From an uncultured Bacteroides sp. (GTDB lineage: Bacteria > Bacteroidota > Bacteroidia > Bacteroidales > Bacteroidaceae): a stretch of 64,000 nucleotides of DNA. Made by a program: the position numbers and the translations under genes. The stretch is taken from assembly GCF_963666545.1 (NCBI RefSeq), contig NZ_OY762899.1, forward strand, positions 1,054,001 through 1,118,000, read 5' to 3'. The notes under the pieces are model-generated. The model was not told the origin of the DNA. It did not search any database and saw nothing but the letters and a program-made list of their open reading frames with translations. This document shows, one piece after another, positions 56,101 to 64,000 of the stretch (position 1 is the stretch's first letter; every line of letters begins with the position of its first letter).

Positions 56101-56446
56101 CCAATTCAATTCTGAAGGATGATTTTCCGTTGACCGGAACTGATTTGTCCCGATAACCAATATAGCTAATAACAATTGTTCCGCTAGCGGAAACCGATAA
56201 AGTGAATTTGCCATCCATATCTGTCACGGCACCGTTACTCGTTCCTTTTTCCCGAATGGTTGCACCGACCAATGGATCACCGGCTTTATCAACAACCACT
56301 CCCGATATCATGATCTTGCTATCCGACTGCTCGGTAGTAACCATCGAAAACGAAGAGTTGAAAGCGTGGGCCTGAAGAGTATTCATACCTAACACTCCTA
56401 TGACTAGCCATAGACTCTTAAACCACAAAAAGTTGTATTTCCTCAT
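53174..56446 (-). CDS. SusC/RagA TonB-dependent outer-membrane transporter, no STN domain
   Basis: About 1090 aa from ATG 56446; signal region SLWLVIGVLGMNTLQAHA. It goes directly into a carboxypeptidase-regulatory-like domain (GVVVDKAGDPLVGATIREKG), then plug (NEVVVVGYGVQKKVNLSGS, GARAAFGVILITTKQGKG) and a barrel ending SFGINVTF. With no STN domain it should not signal to a FecR protein. TACTTTTG on the minus strand (56476-56469) is a -7-like box 23 bp before the ATG with no good -33. The sigma gene lies just upstream on the same strand. Confidence 0.95.
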   Translation of the reverse strand: MRKYNFLWFKSLWLVIGVLGMNTLQAHAFNSSFSMVTTEQSDSKIMISGVVVDKAGDPLVGATIREKGTSNGAVTDMDGKFTLSVSASGTIVISYIGYRDKSVPVNGKSSFRIELEEDAAKLNEVVVVGYGVQKKVNLSGSVDQISAAQLEQRPIVDLAKGLQGMVPNLNIDFTSGEPGKAPKINIRGEASINGGSPLILIDGVASDADEMNRLLPEDVESLSVLKDASSAAIYGARAAFGVILITTKQGKGDRIQVSYNNNFSWKRPSSLTDKTSDPYIYLKLKNIAVLNTPWSSGHVTNDERLEWARQRSDNPSGTEAIRLNPLDKTQWEYMGNRDWTDYFLDRNTFSQTHQVSISGATEKTNFYLSTGMDNEDGIFSGVVNNDKYLRYSMRGKVSYKVLDWLTISNNTSFVSTTRKNPSYYNLSAFYDAEPHNVDKNSDGTWANTELGEALAQLVDGGEEKTIYDRLQSTFSAEADFWGKLLKLNANFTFAKGNEESDFYRNKYRIGYGPDDVREKGDSKVSKANASDFYSVLDLYATLSKTMGKHTATAILGFNQEYSRWDQFSAERNNIISTSLPSINLASGDQYVKEAYKDWAIRGLFFRANYIYNNRYIFEINGRYDGTSRFPENKRFGFFPSGSAAWRIDSEPFFEPLKGVVSQLKFRVSYGALGNQLVSEYGYIPSMGSKLGGYLVDGKLQQTVTAPGLVSPDYTWEKVKTLNGGIDLGLLDNKLMASFDIYRRDTEGMLTLGKELPGVLGKTEPKENAANLKTTGWELSLSYKDQFQLAGKPFNWGARFILSDNRSWITKFDNPSKSLSQYYEGQELGEIWGLQSDGLFTSKEQIAALNETEIIPWGALDIVEGWPKYKDLDKDNRITKGTTVDKPGDLSIIGNSSPRYRFGFNLNMEWNGFDASAFLQGVGKRDYYPISYLYWSFYQQPYTGGQTHAFDFYRATTDNEVEMAKHSQAYIDAGLANQNLNAKYPVFQAWLADKNLGTGINAMGLAIPQTAHMLNGSYLRVKNITFGYTLPAAWIKKVHLNRMRIYVSGDNLFEWSELKKFFDPEAVTQEDSYGYVYPFNRQYSFGINVTF

Positions 56447-56536
56447 ATTAGTTATTATTATTCTGGTGCAAAAGTATCGGGCAATTATTACAAGCGCGCT
56501 ACTCAACCATTACAATTCGTTAACTAATATTTTATT

Positions 56537-57088
56537 TCATATCAATGCTTTTGGGTCCTCATTATAATTTTTTAGCCTCACACGTAGCAGTTTGATCGAT
56601 TGCGTGATGCGATACTCCACCGTTTTCACGGAGACATTTTGCAATGCAGCAATTTCCGCATTTGTCTTATCGCGCAGGCGACTTAGGTTAAACGTTTCCC
56701 GGTAGCTGACGGGTAATTCATCTATCGCTTTTTCTATCTGCTCGGTAAGCTCGTCCATCAAGTAGTAATTCGGATCTTCCAACTCATCCTTAAGCTTTTC
56801 ATAAATATCGGTCCGTACCTGTTCACGATACCGGTTCTTCTTTATCAGGTTCAGACAACGATTACGGGTAGCGCTAAACAAATAAGATTTCAGCGAACTT
56901 TCAATAAACAACTCTTTCCTCGACTCCCATAGATACAGCATCAGTTCCTGCACAAGTTCCTCTGCGTCCTCGTCGCACACGTAGTGAGAAGCATACTCGC
57001 ATAACGGAGAGTAATACTTCGTGAATATCCGTTTATATACTTTTTCATTGCCTGCTTGCAATTCAGGTAGCCATAATAATTCGTCCAT
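56537..57088 (-). CDS. ECF-type RNA polymerase sigma factor
   Basis: 183 aa of the FecI-like group common in Bacteroides. Region 2: YKRIFTKYYSPLCEYASHYV and EDAEELVQELMLYLWE, with a Trp-containing SLKSYLFSATRNRCLNLIKK. Region 4: ELPVSYRETFNLSRLRDKTNAEIAALQNVSVKTVEYRI. Divergent from fecR at 57267 and co-directional with the STN-less susC 90 bp downstream, so it may be transcribed with that operon while being restrained by the divergent FecR. Confidence 0.94.
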   Translation of the reverse strand: MDELLWLPELQAGNEKVYKRIFTKYYSPLCEYASHYVCDEDAEELVQELMLYLWESRKELFIESSLKSYLFSATRNRCLNLIKKNRYREQVRTDIYEKLKDELEDPNYYLMDELTEQIEKAIDELPVSYRETFNLSRLRDKTNAEIAALQNVSVKTVEYRITQSIKLLRVRLKNYNEDPKALI

Positions 57089-57114
57089 CGGAGAATAATA
57101 TTTTTGCGTACCTG

Positions 57115-57122
57115 CAAAGATA
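57115..57122 (-). promoter_or_regulatory. -7 box for the ECF sigma gene
   Basis: TATCTTTG on the minus strand, 27 bp before the ATG at 57088; a TTTC about 18 nt further up may be a weak -33. The other direction (57123-57266, toward fecR) shows no good promoter. Confidence 0.55.
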
Positions 57123-57266
57123 TTGTTTCCACAGAAAGAAGAAATTACATTCTTATGAATCTTTTCTTTGCCCTAAATGAAACATTTTCTTCACATCTTT
57201 TCTTTAGGGTAGATCTCCCCGTAGCTGTCGTATAGGTGTGAAGTTAATAATAACGATAGGATAGAA

Positions 57267-58220
57267 ATGGATATGAATCAGGAAAATGAAGAGGAGCTCC
57301 TCCGGCAAGAGCGTGCTTGCTACGCAGAGCGCACACAGCGGCGCATTGCAGCAAGAGATACAGAAGCAGCTTACCGGAAAGTGCAGCAACACATCCGGCG
57401 ACGGAGCATTCGACGCATCGTGGTGGCAGCATCTCCCATGGCAGCATCCTTCATCGGGGCAGTCTTTCTGACATGGTTCCTTATTCAATATCTCTCCCCG
57501 AATCAGGGAGAAGCTCCACTCATTACTATCTCTTCCAGACCGGGCATGCAAATTAATTTCACCCTACCGGATAGCACAGTGGTACACCTCAATTCAGGCA
57601 GTAGCCTTACTTATCCACAGACTTTTCGGGGTAAAGAACGACAGGTGAAACTCAACGGAGAGGCTTACTTCAATGTGACCCATCATCCCGAACACCCGTT
57701 TGTTGTGGCACTACGCAACGATAACATGCGAATACGCGTGTTGGGCACCAGCTTCAACATCCAATCCTACAATGATGAACCGAGTATCCAGACCACACTT
57801 GTTTCAGGCAAGGTGGAGGTCGAGTTTATCAACTCAAAAAATACGTGGAGTTACTGTACCCTCAAACCGGGGGATAAAGCCTCTTACGAAGTAGATCAGC
57901 ATACAGTTCACATTCGCACGGTACAAACCATTTGCGAAACGGCCTGGAAAGATAACATGCTCGTTTTCCGGAATACTTCCATGAGCGATGTACTCACCAA
58001 GCTCAGCCATTATTATAATGTACGTTTCACTGTCACTTCACCCGTTATCAACAGTTACTCATTTACCGGCACTTTCATTGGCCGGCAACTATCACAAGTG
58101 CTTGATTATCTCTGCCTGTCTTCAGACATCGGATACGAGATACACAGGCAAACCAGCGACGACAGCGAAGTGCAGCATTATACAGAAGTAATACTAAATC
58201 AATTGAGTAAAAAACCATAA
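57267..58220 (+). CDS. FecR family anti-sigma factor
   Basis: 317 aa. Short cytoplasmic part (about 1-48, Arg-rich), one membrane helix (ASFIGAVFLTWFLIQYL), FecR periplasmic domain (INFTLPDSTVVHLNSGSSLTY, VKLNGEAYFNVTHHPEHPF, IRVLGTSFNIQSY) and a C-terminal domain (MSDVLTKLSHYYNVRF). Divergent from the ECF sigma gene and 147 bp before an STN-containing susC. A second ATG at 57273 is possible. Confidence 0.94.
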   Translation: MDMNQENEEELLRQERACYAERTQRRIAARDTEAAYRKVQQHIRRRSIRRIVVAASPMAASFIGAVFLTWFLIQYLSPNQGEAPLITISSRPGMQINFTLPDSTVVHLNSGSSLTYPQTFRGKERQVKLNGEAYFNVTHHPEHPFVVALRNDNMRIRVLGTSFNIQSYNDEPSIQTTLVSGKVEVEFINSKNTWSYCTLKPGDKASYEVDQHTVHIRTVQTICETAWKDNMLVFRNTSMSDVLTKLSHYYNVRFTVTSPVINSYSFTGTFIGRQLSQVLDYLCLSSDIGYEIHRQTSDDSEVQHYTEVILNQLSKKP

Positions 58221-58277
58221 AAAAGATAGAAGCCTATGAAGAAGTAGAAAAATTGAAAAAGAGAAAGTATAAAAAAA

Positions 58278-58304
58278 CAGAAAGGTGCTACCAACACCCT
58301 TCTG
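58278..58304 (+). terminator. Hairpin between fecR and susC
   Basis: CAGAAAGGTG (58278-58287) and CACCCTTCTG (58295-58304) pair with one mismatch, loop of 7 nt; downstream CCTAAAAACAAC is not T-rich. It may reduce readthrough or protect an mRNA end, separating low fecR from high susC expression. The rest of 58221-58367 is A-rich and shows nothing. Confidence 0.45.
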
Positions 58305-58367
58305 CCTAAAAACAACTACATTAATAAAAATACGTCGTTTTAAACTTACAGAAATGAATTCAAAAAT

Positions 58368-61300
58368 ATGACAAAAAATAATCTAATCCAAACGAATCAT
58401 TCTTTTTATGATTTTTTCAGGATCAAAAGCCCTTATCTGGGCTGGGGACAGACACTCCTGTTCATCTTCCTGATAACCATTTTCTGCCAACAAGCTAATG
58501 CCGGTAATCTGACAGGATACCGTCCGGAGCAAACGCTCACCATCAAAGCCAACGGACAAACCGTTGCCCGGGTACTCGAACTTATCGAGAAAGAAAGCGG
58601 CTTCCGGTTTTATTATAACAACAGGCTCATCGATGTAAATCGCCTGGTTTCTATTAACGCCGTGCAAAAGGATCTTTTCTCCATACTCGACGAAGTTTTC
58701 AAAGGCAACGGAATACGCTATAAAGTAATCGATAAAGACATCATCCTTAACCATGCAGATAAAACGGATCAGCAACAAAAGGACAAGAAAACCGTAGCAG
58801 GTCTTGTCACCGACGAGAAAGGATCGCCTATCATCGGAGCCAACATCAAACTAAAAGGCAGTGCCAATGGTACTGTATCGGACATTGATGGAAATTTCTC
58901 CTTGCCATTGGCTAAAGGCGATGTACTACTCGTGACTTACATCGGATATCTTGCACAGGAAGTAACAATCGGGAGCAAAACTCCCCTCTCCATCATCCTC
59001 AAAGAAGATTCCAAACAGCTCGAAGAAGTAGTAGTGGTAGGTTACGGAACACAAAAGAAGGTCAACCTCACCGGCGCCATAGAGCAAGTTACCGGCGAAG
59101 TGTTCGAAAACCGTTCAGTGTCCAACATTACCCAAGCACTACAAGGTGCCATTCCCAACCTCAATATCACACTAAACGATGGCAAACCTACCCGTACGGC
59201 CAGCTTCAACGTGCGAGGCACCACTTCTATCGGACAAGGTGGAGAAGCACTGGTCCTTATCGACGGTGCGGAAGGAGATCCTTCCATGCTCAACCCCAAT
59301 GATATTGCCAGCGTATCAGTACTTAAAGATGCCTCTTCGGCGGCTGTTTACGGTGCCAGAGGAAGCTTCGGTGTGGTTCTTATTACCACAAAGACACCCG
59401 ATAAAGATAAGTTTACGATCACCTACAGCGGAGACTTTGCGGTGAAACGTCCGGTCACCACACCCGACTTTGTGACTGACGGCTATACTTATTCCAACAT
59501 GTTTTACACAGCCTACAATGCTTGGAATAACTATTCCGCCACTCCCAAAAACATCAATAAATCGCAAGCATTTAGTAGTTCTTGGCTCGACACATTCAAA
59601 AGTCGCAAAGAGCAGGGCATTACTGACGAGGTAGAGACTGCGACCGATGGTACCTATACCTATTACGGCAATACCGATTACTACAAAGAACTCTATAAAA
59701 AGAATGTCTTTGCACAAGACCATAATATGTCCGTAGCCGGCAATTCGGGTAAGGTAAACTACTACATCAGCGGGCGCTATTACGATTATGACGGACTCTT
59801 CCGCTATAATTCTGATACATACAACACCCTCAATCTCCGCGCCAAGGGATCCATACAAGTCTTCGATTGGCTCCGCATAGACAATAATACCGATTTCTCA
59901 CATCTCGACTATCACAATCCCATGAATGTGGGCGAAGGCGGTTCCATCTGGCGTAACATATCAGATGAAGGTCACCCCAGTGCGCCGATCCGTAATCCCG
60001 ATGGCTCTCTTACCATGTCGGCCGCCTACACCATAGGCGATTTTATCTACGGCAAGAACGGTATCGACACCAATAACAAGGTATTGAAAAACACCACAAG
60101 CTTCTCCGCTACGTTTTTCAATAAAGCACTACGTGTGAACGGTGACTTCACCTTCAGCGCTACCGATAAGAATAGCACCCAGATTCGGGTACCGGTGCCT
60201 TATAGCAAGGTACAAGGAACAACCATCTGGCTCGGAACCTCGTATAATGACCTAAAGAAAGGAATACAGAAAACAGACTATCTGGCAACCAACCTTTATG
60301 CTGAATACGAGAAAACCTTTGGCAAAGACCATTACTTCAAAGGGATGATGGGCTACAACTACGAACAGTCCAAATACGAAGGCCTCAATGTACAACGAAA
60401 CGGTCTGCTCACCGAAAACAGCGAAAACATCAACTTAGCTTTAGGAGAATCCATCACCACCTCCAGCGGATACGAGAAATGGAGAATTGCCGGTGGCTTC
60501 TTTCGTCTCAACTATGCATACAAAAACAGATACCTGCTTGAAGTCAACGGCCGGTACGATGGCTCTTCCAAATTTCCGACCGACGAGCAATGGGCTTTCT
60601 TTCCGTCTGCCTCAGTAGGCTGGCGTGTCTCTGCAGAACCATTCTGGAAAGTCAATCCCGATATCATTTCCGACTTCAAAATACGCGGTTCTTACGGTGC
60701 ATTGGGCAACGGTAACGTATCTTCTTACAGCTACTTGGAGCTCTTCTCCATCGGTACTTCCGGACGTGTGCTCAACGGGTTGAAGAACAAATACACCAGC
60801 TCACCGGCGGTAAAACCCGATGGACTCACTTGGGAAACAGCAACGACCACCAACGTCGGTATCGACCTCGGCATGCTGCAAGGTAAACTGCATTTCACAG
60901 GTGATGCCTACATACGCAAAACGACCGACATGTACACTGCAGGAGTAACCCTACCCGATGTTTTTGGTGCCGACTCTCCCAAAGGGAACTATGCCGACAT
61001 GACGACGAAAGGATGGGAACTTTCTCTAGGCTACAAAGACAAGTTCATCCTAGGCAACTCCCCTTTCATCTATGAAGTGCGTGCCACTCTGTCGGACTAC
61101 ACCTCCAAGATAGATCGCTACAATAACTCCACCAAAAGCTTGGATGACTATTACGAAGGACAAACCGTGGGCGAAATCTGGGGATATGTTTCCGAAGGAC
61201 TTTTCCAATCGCAAGCAGACATTGACAGTCATGCCACCCAGGCATTCGTCAAATCATCCGCTAAAGGTATCTGGTATCCGGGAGACGTGAAGCTAAAAGA

Positions 61301-61910
61301 CCTTGATGGAAGCAAAACCATCGATTATGGCACCAAAACTGTCGCCAACCACGGTGACCTTAAAGTAATCGGTAATAAGTTGCCCCGTTACATCTACAGC
61401 TTCACCCTGGGTAGTGAATGGAAGAATGTCTTTTTCTCTGCTTTCTTCCAAGGCGTCGGTCGCCAACATTGGTATCCAAGCAACGAATCCATCTTCTGGG
61501 GACAATACAACCGTCCGTACAACAATCTGCCTACCTGGCATCTCAACAACTACTGGACGAAAGAGAACCCCAATGCCTACCTTCCTCGCTACGCTGGTTA
61601 CAACAGTTCGCTTAAGACTACCGTGCAAACACGTTACTTGCAAAACGTAGCTTATATCCGACTAAAAAACATTCAAATCGGATATAACCTGCCGCAACAA
61701 CTAATTAGTAAGGTACGCATGCAGAAAGCCCGCCTTTACCTTTCAGGAGAAAACCTGTGGAGTTGGTCGCCTCTGTATAAGCACACTCGAGACATGGACG
61801 TGTCAAGCATTTACGGTTCTGATGCCGATTTGACTGACGGTACCAGTGGCGACGGCAATAACTACCCCACTATGAGCAGCATCAGTTTAGGTTTATCCAT
61901 CACATTTTAA
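58368..61910 (+). CDS. SusC/RagA TonB-dependent outer-membrane transporter with STN signalling domain
   Basis: 1180 aa. Signal region LLFIFLITIFCQQANAG near residue 38, STN domain about 55-125 (TVARVLELIEKESGFRFYYN, LVSINAVQKDLFSILDEVF), carboxypeptidase-regulatory-like domain (GLVTDEKGSPIIGANIKLKG), plug (LEEVVVVGYGTQKKVNLTGA, GARGSFGVVLITTKTP) and a large barrel ending ISLGLSITF. Plug sequence is very like the STN-less SusC at 53174-56446. It should sense its ligand and signal to the preceding FecR. Confidence 0.96.
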   Translation: MTKNNLIQTNHSFYDFFRIKSPYLGWGQTLLFIFLITIFCQQANAGNLTGYRPEQTLTIKANGQTVARVLELIEKESGFRFYYNNRLIDVNRLVSINAVQKDLFSILDEVFKGNGIRYKVIDKDIILNHADKTDQQQKDKKTVAGLVTDEKGSPIIGANIKLKGSANGTVSDIDGNFSLPLAKGDVLLVTYIGYLAQEVTIGSKTPLSIILKEDSKQLEEVVVVGYGTQKKVNLTGAIEQVTGEVFENRSVSNITQALQGAIPNLNITLNDGKPTRTASFNVRGTTSIGQGGEALVLIDGAEGDPSMLNPNDIASVSVLKDASSAAVYGARGSFGVVLITTKTPDKDKFTITYSGDFAVKRPVTTPDFVTDGYTYSNMFYTAYNAWNNYSATPKNINKSQAFSSSWLDTFKSRKEQGITDEVETATDGTYTYYGNTDYYKELYKKNVFAQDHNMSVAGNSGKVNYYISGRYYDYDGLFRYNSDTYNTLNLRAKGSIQVFDWLRIDNNTDFSHLDYHNPMNVGEGGSIWRNISDEGHPSAPIRNPDGSLTMSAAYTIGDFIYGKNGIDTNNKVLKNTTSFSATFFNKALRVNGDFTFSATDKNSTQIRVPVPYSKVQGTTIWLGTSYNDLKKGIQKTDYLATNLYAEYEKTFGKDHYFKGMMGYNYEQSKYEGLNVQRNGLLTENSENINLALGESITTSSGYEKWRIAGGFFRLNYAYKNRYLLEVNGRYDGSSKFPTDEQWAFFPSASVGWRVSAEPFWKVNPDIISDFKIRGSYGALGNGNVSSYSYLELFSIGTSGRVLNGLKNKYTSSPAVKPDGLTWETATTTNVGIDLGMLQGKLHFTGDAYIRKTTDMYTAGVTLPDVFGADSPKGNYADMTTKGWELSLGYKDKFILGNSPFIYEVRATLSDYTSKIDRYNNSTKSLDDYYEGQTVGEIWGYVSEGLFQSQADIDSHATQAFVKSSAKGIWYPGDVKLKDLDGSKTIDYGTKTVANHGDLKVIGNKLPRYIYSFTLGSEWKNVFFSAFFQGVGRQHWYPSNESIFWGQYNRPYNNLPTWHLNNYWTKENPNAYLPRYAGYNSSLKTTVQTRYLQNVAYIRLKNIQIGYNLPQQLISKVRMQKARLYLSGENLWSWSPLYKHTRDMDVSSIYGSDADLTDGTSGDGNNYPTMSSISLGLSITF

Positions 61911-61923
61911 ATAAGTATTATTT

Positions 61924-63687
61924 ATGAAACAGATTATATATTTCATAGCAACGATCTTTCTGGTCACCGCTTGTTCGCTGACAGAAGAGCCACAGTCCTC
62001 CGCATCCCAAAGTGTAGTCTTCGGTTCTGAAAGCGGACTCAAGCTCTATAGCTATTCTTTTTACGACATCTTTCCCGATGTGAATGAAGCCCACAAACAA
62101 GACGCCCTGTGCGACTATGGTGCAGTGAGCAGTATCAGCGACTTCCTACGCAATGGAGGTTACAGCGCCGAAACGAGTACCGGATGGGACTGGGAAGACC
62201 TACGCAACATCAATTATTTTATTACTAATTGTGAAAAATCACCCGTTACCGAAACCATCCGCAACAACTATCTCGGTCTGGCCCGTTTCTTCCGTGCCTA
62301 TTTCTATTACAACAAAGTTGTCCGCTTCGGCGATGTACCTTGGATAGACAAACCATTAAGTGTAGATGATGATGCCCTCTATGCCGCACGTGACTCCCGC
62401 ACAGTAGTCATGGAACACGTACTCGAAGACTTGAACTATGCCTGCGAAAACATCACGACCACGACCAGTGACGGCTCACTGGTTACCAAATGGGTAGCCT
62501 ATGCTCTTAAATCGCGCATCTGTCTATTCGAGGGAAGTTTTAGAAAGTATCACACCGAACTGGGGCTAACTGCCACAGCCAACCAATGGTTCACAGAAGC
62601 TGCCAGTGCCGCCACAACGGTGATGGAAAAATCCGGTCACTCACTTTACACAGCCAAAGGAAGCAAACTTTCTTATCGGACTCTTTTTACTAGTGACGCC
62701 CCTGTGACTACCGAAGTCATGCTCGCCGATTGCAGTAGCCTCAACCTCTCCGTACTCAACGATGCCAACTGGTACTGGACTTCCGGCACCTACGGGCCAC
62801 GTTTCAGCATGATTCGCACCTATATCAATACCTTTCTGAACACCGATGGCACCCCTTTTACCAGTCGTTCGGGTTACGAAAACATGTCCTTCTACGATGA
62901 ATGCCAGAACCGTGACAATCGTTTATCACAGATAATCCGTACCCCCGGCTATAAGCGAGATGATAAACAAGTAGCACCCAACTTCAATGGCTATTCCTAC
63001 ACCGGCTATCAACCTATTAAGTTCTGTCTGGACAATACTTATTATGACGACGGCCAACTTAACACCAATGCCATCCCCCTCTTCCGTTATGCAGAAGTGT
63101 TGCTCAACTATGCAGAAGCAAAAGCCGAGTTGGAAACCATCAGCGATACCGACTGGAGTAAAACCATCGGCGCACTCCGTTCACGTGCGGGTATCACCGG
63201 AGGATTAAGCAGCCTGCCTACACAGGTCGACAGCTATTTCCAGAGCAAGTACTTTCCCACTATCAACAATCCCGTTATTCTGGAAATACGTCGCGAACGC
63301 TCCATCGAACTCTCACTCGAAGGCTTCCGCTTCACCGATCTTAAAAGATGGAAATGTGGCAATCTCATGACCATGCGGTGGACCGGTATCTACGTACCCG
63401 GATTAAATATTGCCATGGACCTCGATCAAAATGGCACGGATGATGTTATATTCTATCAGGGAACCAAACCGACCAACATCAGCAGCACCTGCACCCCCGT
63501 GGCTGTAGATGCAGGTAAGCAACAAACCCTTTCCGAGGGTACAAAAGGCTACCTTACCTGGTCCGATAATGATCCCCGTACTTGGTACGAAGACGACAGA
63601 CAGTATTATTATCCTATACCGGCACTCGTTATCGTGAAGAATCCAAAGATTACCCAAAACCCCGGTTGGGAACAACCAAAAAAATAG
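61924..63687 (+). CDS. SusD/RagB-like outer-membrane lipoprotein
   Basis: 587 aa; lipobox FLVTACSLTEEP (Cys17). SusD hallmarks: LGLARFFRAYFYYNKVVRFGD at about 120, RYAEVLLNYAEAKAEL, RRERSIELSLEGFRFTDLKRW. An acidic EF-hand-like loop DLDQNGTDD follows. 13 bp after susC and 6 bp before the EEP gene. Resembles the SusD at 51353-53149 in these segments. Confidence 0.96.
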   Translation: MKQIIYFIATIFLVTACSLTEEPQSSASQSVVFGSESGLKLYSYSFYDIFPDVNEAHKQDALCDYGAVSSISDFLRNGGYSAETSTGWDWEDLRNINYFITNCEKSPVTETIRNNYLGLARFFRAYFYYNKVVRFGDVPWIDKPLSVDDDALYAARDSRTVVMEHVLEDLNYACENITTTTSDGSLVTKWVAYALKSRICLFEGSFRKYHTELGLTATANQWFTEAASAATTVMEKSGHSLYTAKGSKLSYRTLFTSDAPVTTEVMLADCSSLNLSVLNDANWYWTSGTYGPRFSMIRTYINTFLNTDGTPFTSRSGYENMSFYDECQNRDNRLSQIIRTPGYKRDDKQVAPNFNGYSYTGYQPIKFCLDNTYYDDGQLNTNAIPLFRYAEVLLNYAEAKAELETISDTDWSKTIGALRSRAGITGGLSSLPTQVDSYFQSKYFPTINNPVILEIRRERSIELSLEGFRFTDLKRWKCGNLMTMRWTGIYVPGLNIAMDLDQNGTDDVIFYQGTKPTNISSTCTPVAVDAGKQQTLSEGTKGYLTWSDNDPRTWYEDDRQYYYPIPALVIVKNPKITQNPGWEQPKK

Positions 63688-63693
63688 ATAAAA

Positions 63694-64000
63694 ATGAAAA
63701 AACAAATTTTCCTTTTATTGCTCACCCTCACGGCCCTCACGGGCCTGAGGGCACAGAGCCAATCAAAAAACGTTCCAATCAACGTCCTTAGTTTCAACCT
63801 GCGCATGGATACTCCGGATGATAAAGAAAATGCCTGGCCCAACCGCAAAGAGATGGTTAGCGAACTCCTTCAATTTCATGATGCCGACATCATCGGTACC
63901 CAGGAAGGTTTCCGTCACCAATTACAAGATATCATCTCCGGTAGTGCAGCCTATGCGTTCGTTGGCGTAGGTCGTGACGATGGCAAGGAAGAAGGTGAGC
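63694..64000 (+). CDS. Exported endonuclease/exonuclease/phosphatase family protein (3' end outside window)
   Basis: The first 102 residues. Signal peptide (IFLLLLTLTALTGLRAQS) and the start of an EEP (DNase I-like) fold: VLSFNLRMDTPDD with the catalytic Asn, HDADIIGTQEGFRHQL with the metal-binding Glu, and VGVGRDDGKEEGE. EEP enzymes cleave phosphodiesters or phosphomonoesters; in SusCD loci they are usually small-molecule phosphatases or phosphodiesterases. Third exported phosphoesterase in this region. Confidence 0.88.
   Translation, partial: MKKQIFLLLLTLTALTGLRAQSQSKNVPINVLSFNLRMDTPDDKENAWPNRKEMVSELLQFHDADIIGTQEGFRHQLQDIISGSAAYAFVGVGRDDGKEEGE

Noticed and set aside
57204-57551. Cys-rich minus-strand frame opposite fecR
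   Set aside because: It is the complement of the FecR N-terminal and membrane region; Cys richness comes from the reversed GC-rich codons.
58368-63687. Foreign origin of the FecR-SusC-SusD segment suggested by more C-ending codons
   Set aside because: Spot counts of GC in this segment and in the neighbouring minus-strand SusC gene were close, so no real shift could be shown by eye.

Overview
The window reads as chromosomal DNA of a Bacteroidota gut-type bacterium, most likely the genus Bacteroides. Supporting evidence: three SusC/SusD outer-membrane pairs, two ECF-sigma/FecR modules, a hybrid two-component regulator ending in an AraC domain, DUF4348/DUF3127/DUF5723-type proteins, an ISAon1-like insertion sequence, and several promoters matching the Bacteroides primary-sigma pattern (TTTG or TTG, about 19-23 nt, TAnnTTTG). 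No species can be assigned from the sequence alone.

Layout. 1-9.6 kb: 3' end of a hybrid sensor/regulator, a modular palindrome, a PIN-PhoH ATPase, folC, ridA, an M16 protease and a TPR protein with a dead trypsin-like domain. 9.6-16.4 kb: a minus-strand housekeeping run dnaN, DnaQ-like exonuclease, coaBC, recN, rlmB. Three of its gaps carry copies of one hairpin-capped interspersed repeat, and one gap also holds an orphan promoter. 16.6-26.5 kb: DUF3127 protein, a minus-strand cluster (threonine dehydrogenase, DUF4348 lipoprotein, murB, MBL hydrolase, DUF3352-like protein), divergent kbl, two envelope proteins and ferritin. 26.7-33.7 kb: a minus-strand biosynthetic run hisH-hisA-hisF-hisIE-ftsE-lysC-lysA, with purU upstream of it. 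34-36 kb: tRNA-Asp with clear promoter and terminator, then an ISL3-superfamily/ISAon1-like element. 36-39.4 kb: a three-gene operon of a 43-residue Lys-rich protein, a GH130-type enzyme and a two-domain GT4 glycosyltransferase.

39.4-64 kb is the main accessory region. A secreted adenosine deaminase is followed by three SusC/SusD transport pairs, each next to an exported phosphoesterase: a GDPD/alkaline-phosphatase fusion, a calcineurin-like lipoprotein, and an endonuclease/exonuclease/phosphatase protein cut by the window end. Two of the SusC proteins carry N-terminal STN signalling domains and sit downstream of FecR anti-sigma genes, each with a divergent ECF sigma gene. This looks like a PUL-like system for uptake of phosphorylated compounds (nucleotides, phosphodiesters or phospholipid head groups) rather than plain polysaccharides; that reading is inference from gene content.

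No rRNA, CRISPR array, replication origin or prophage was seen.
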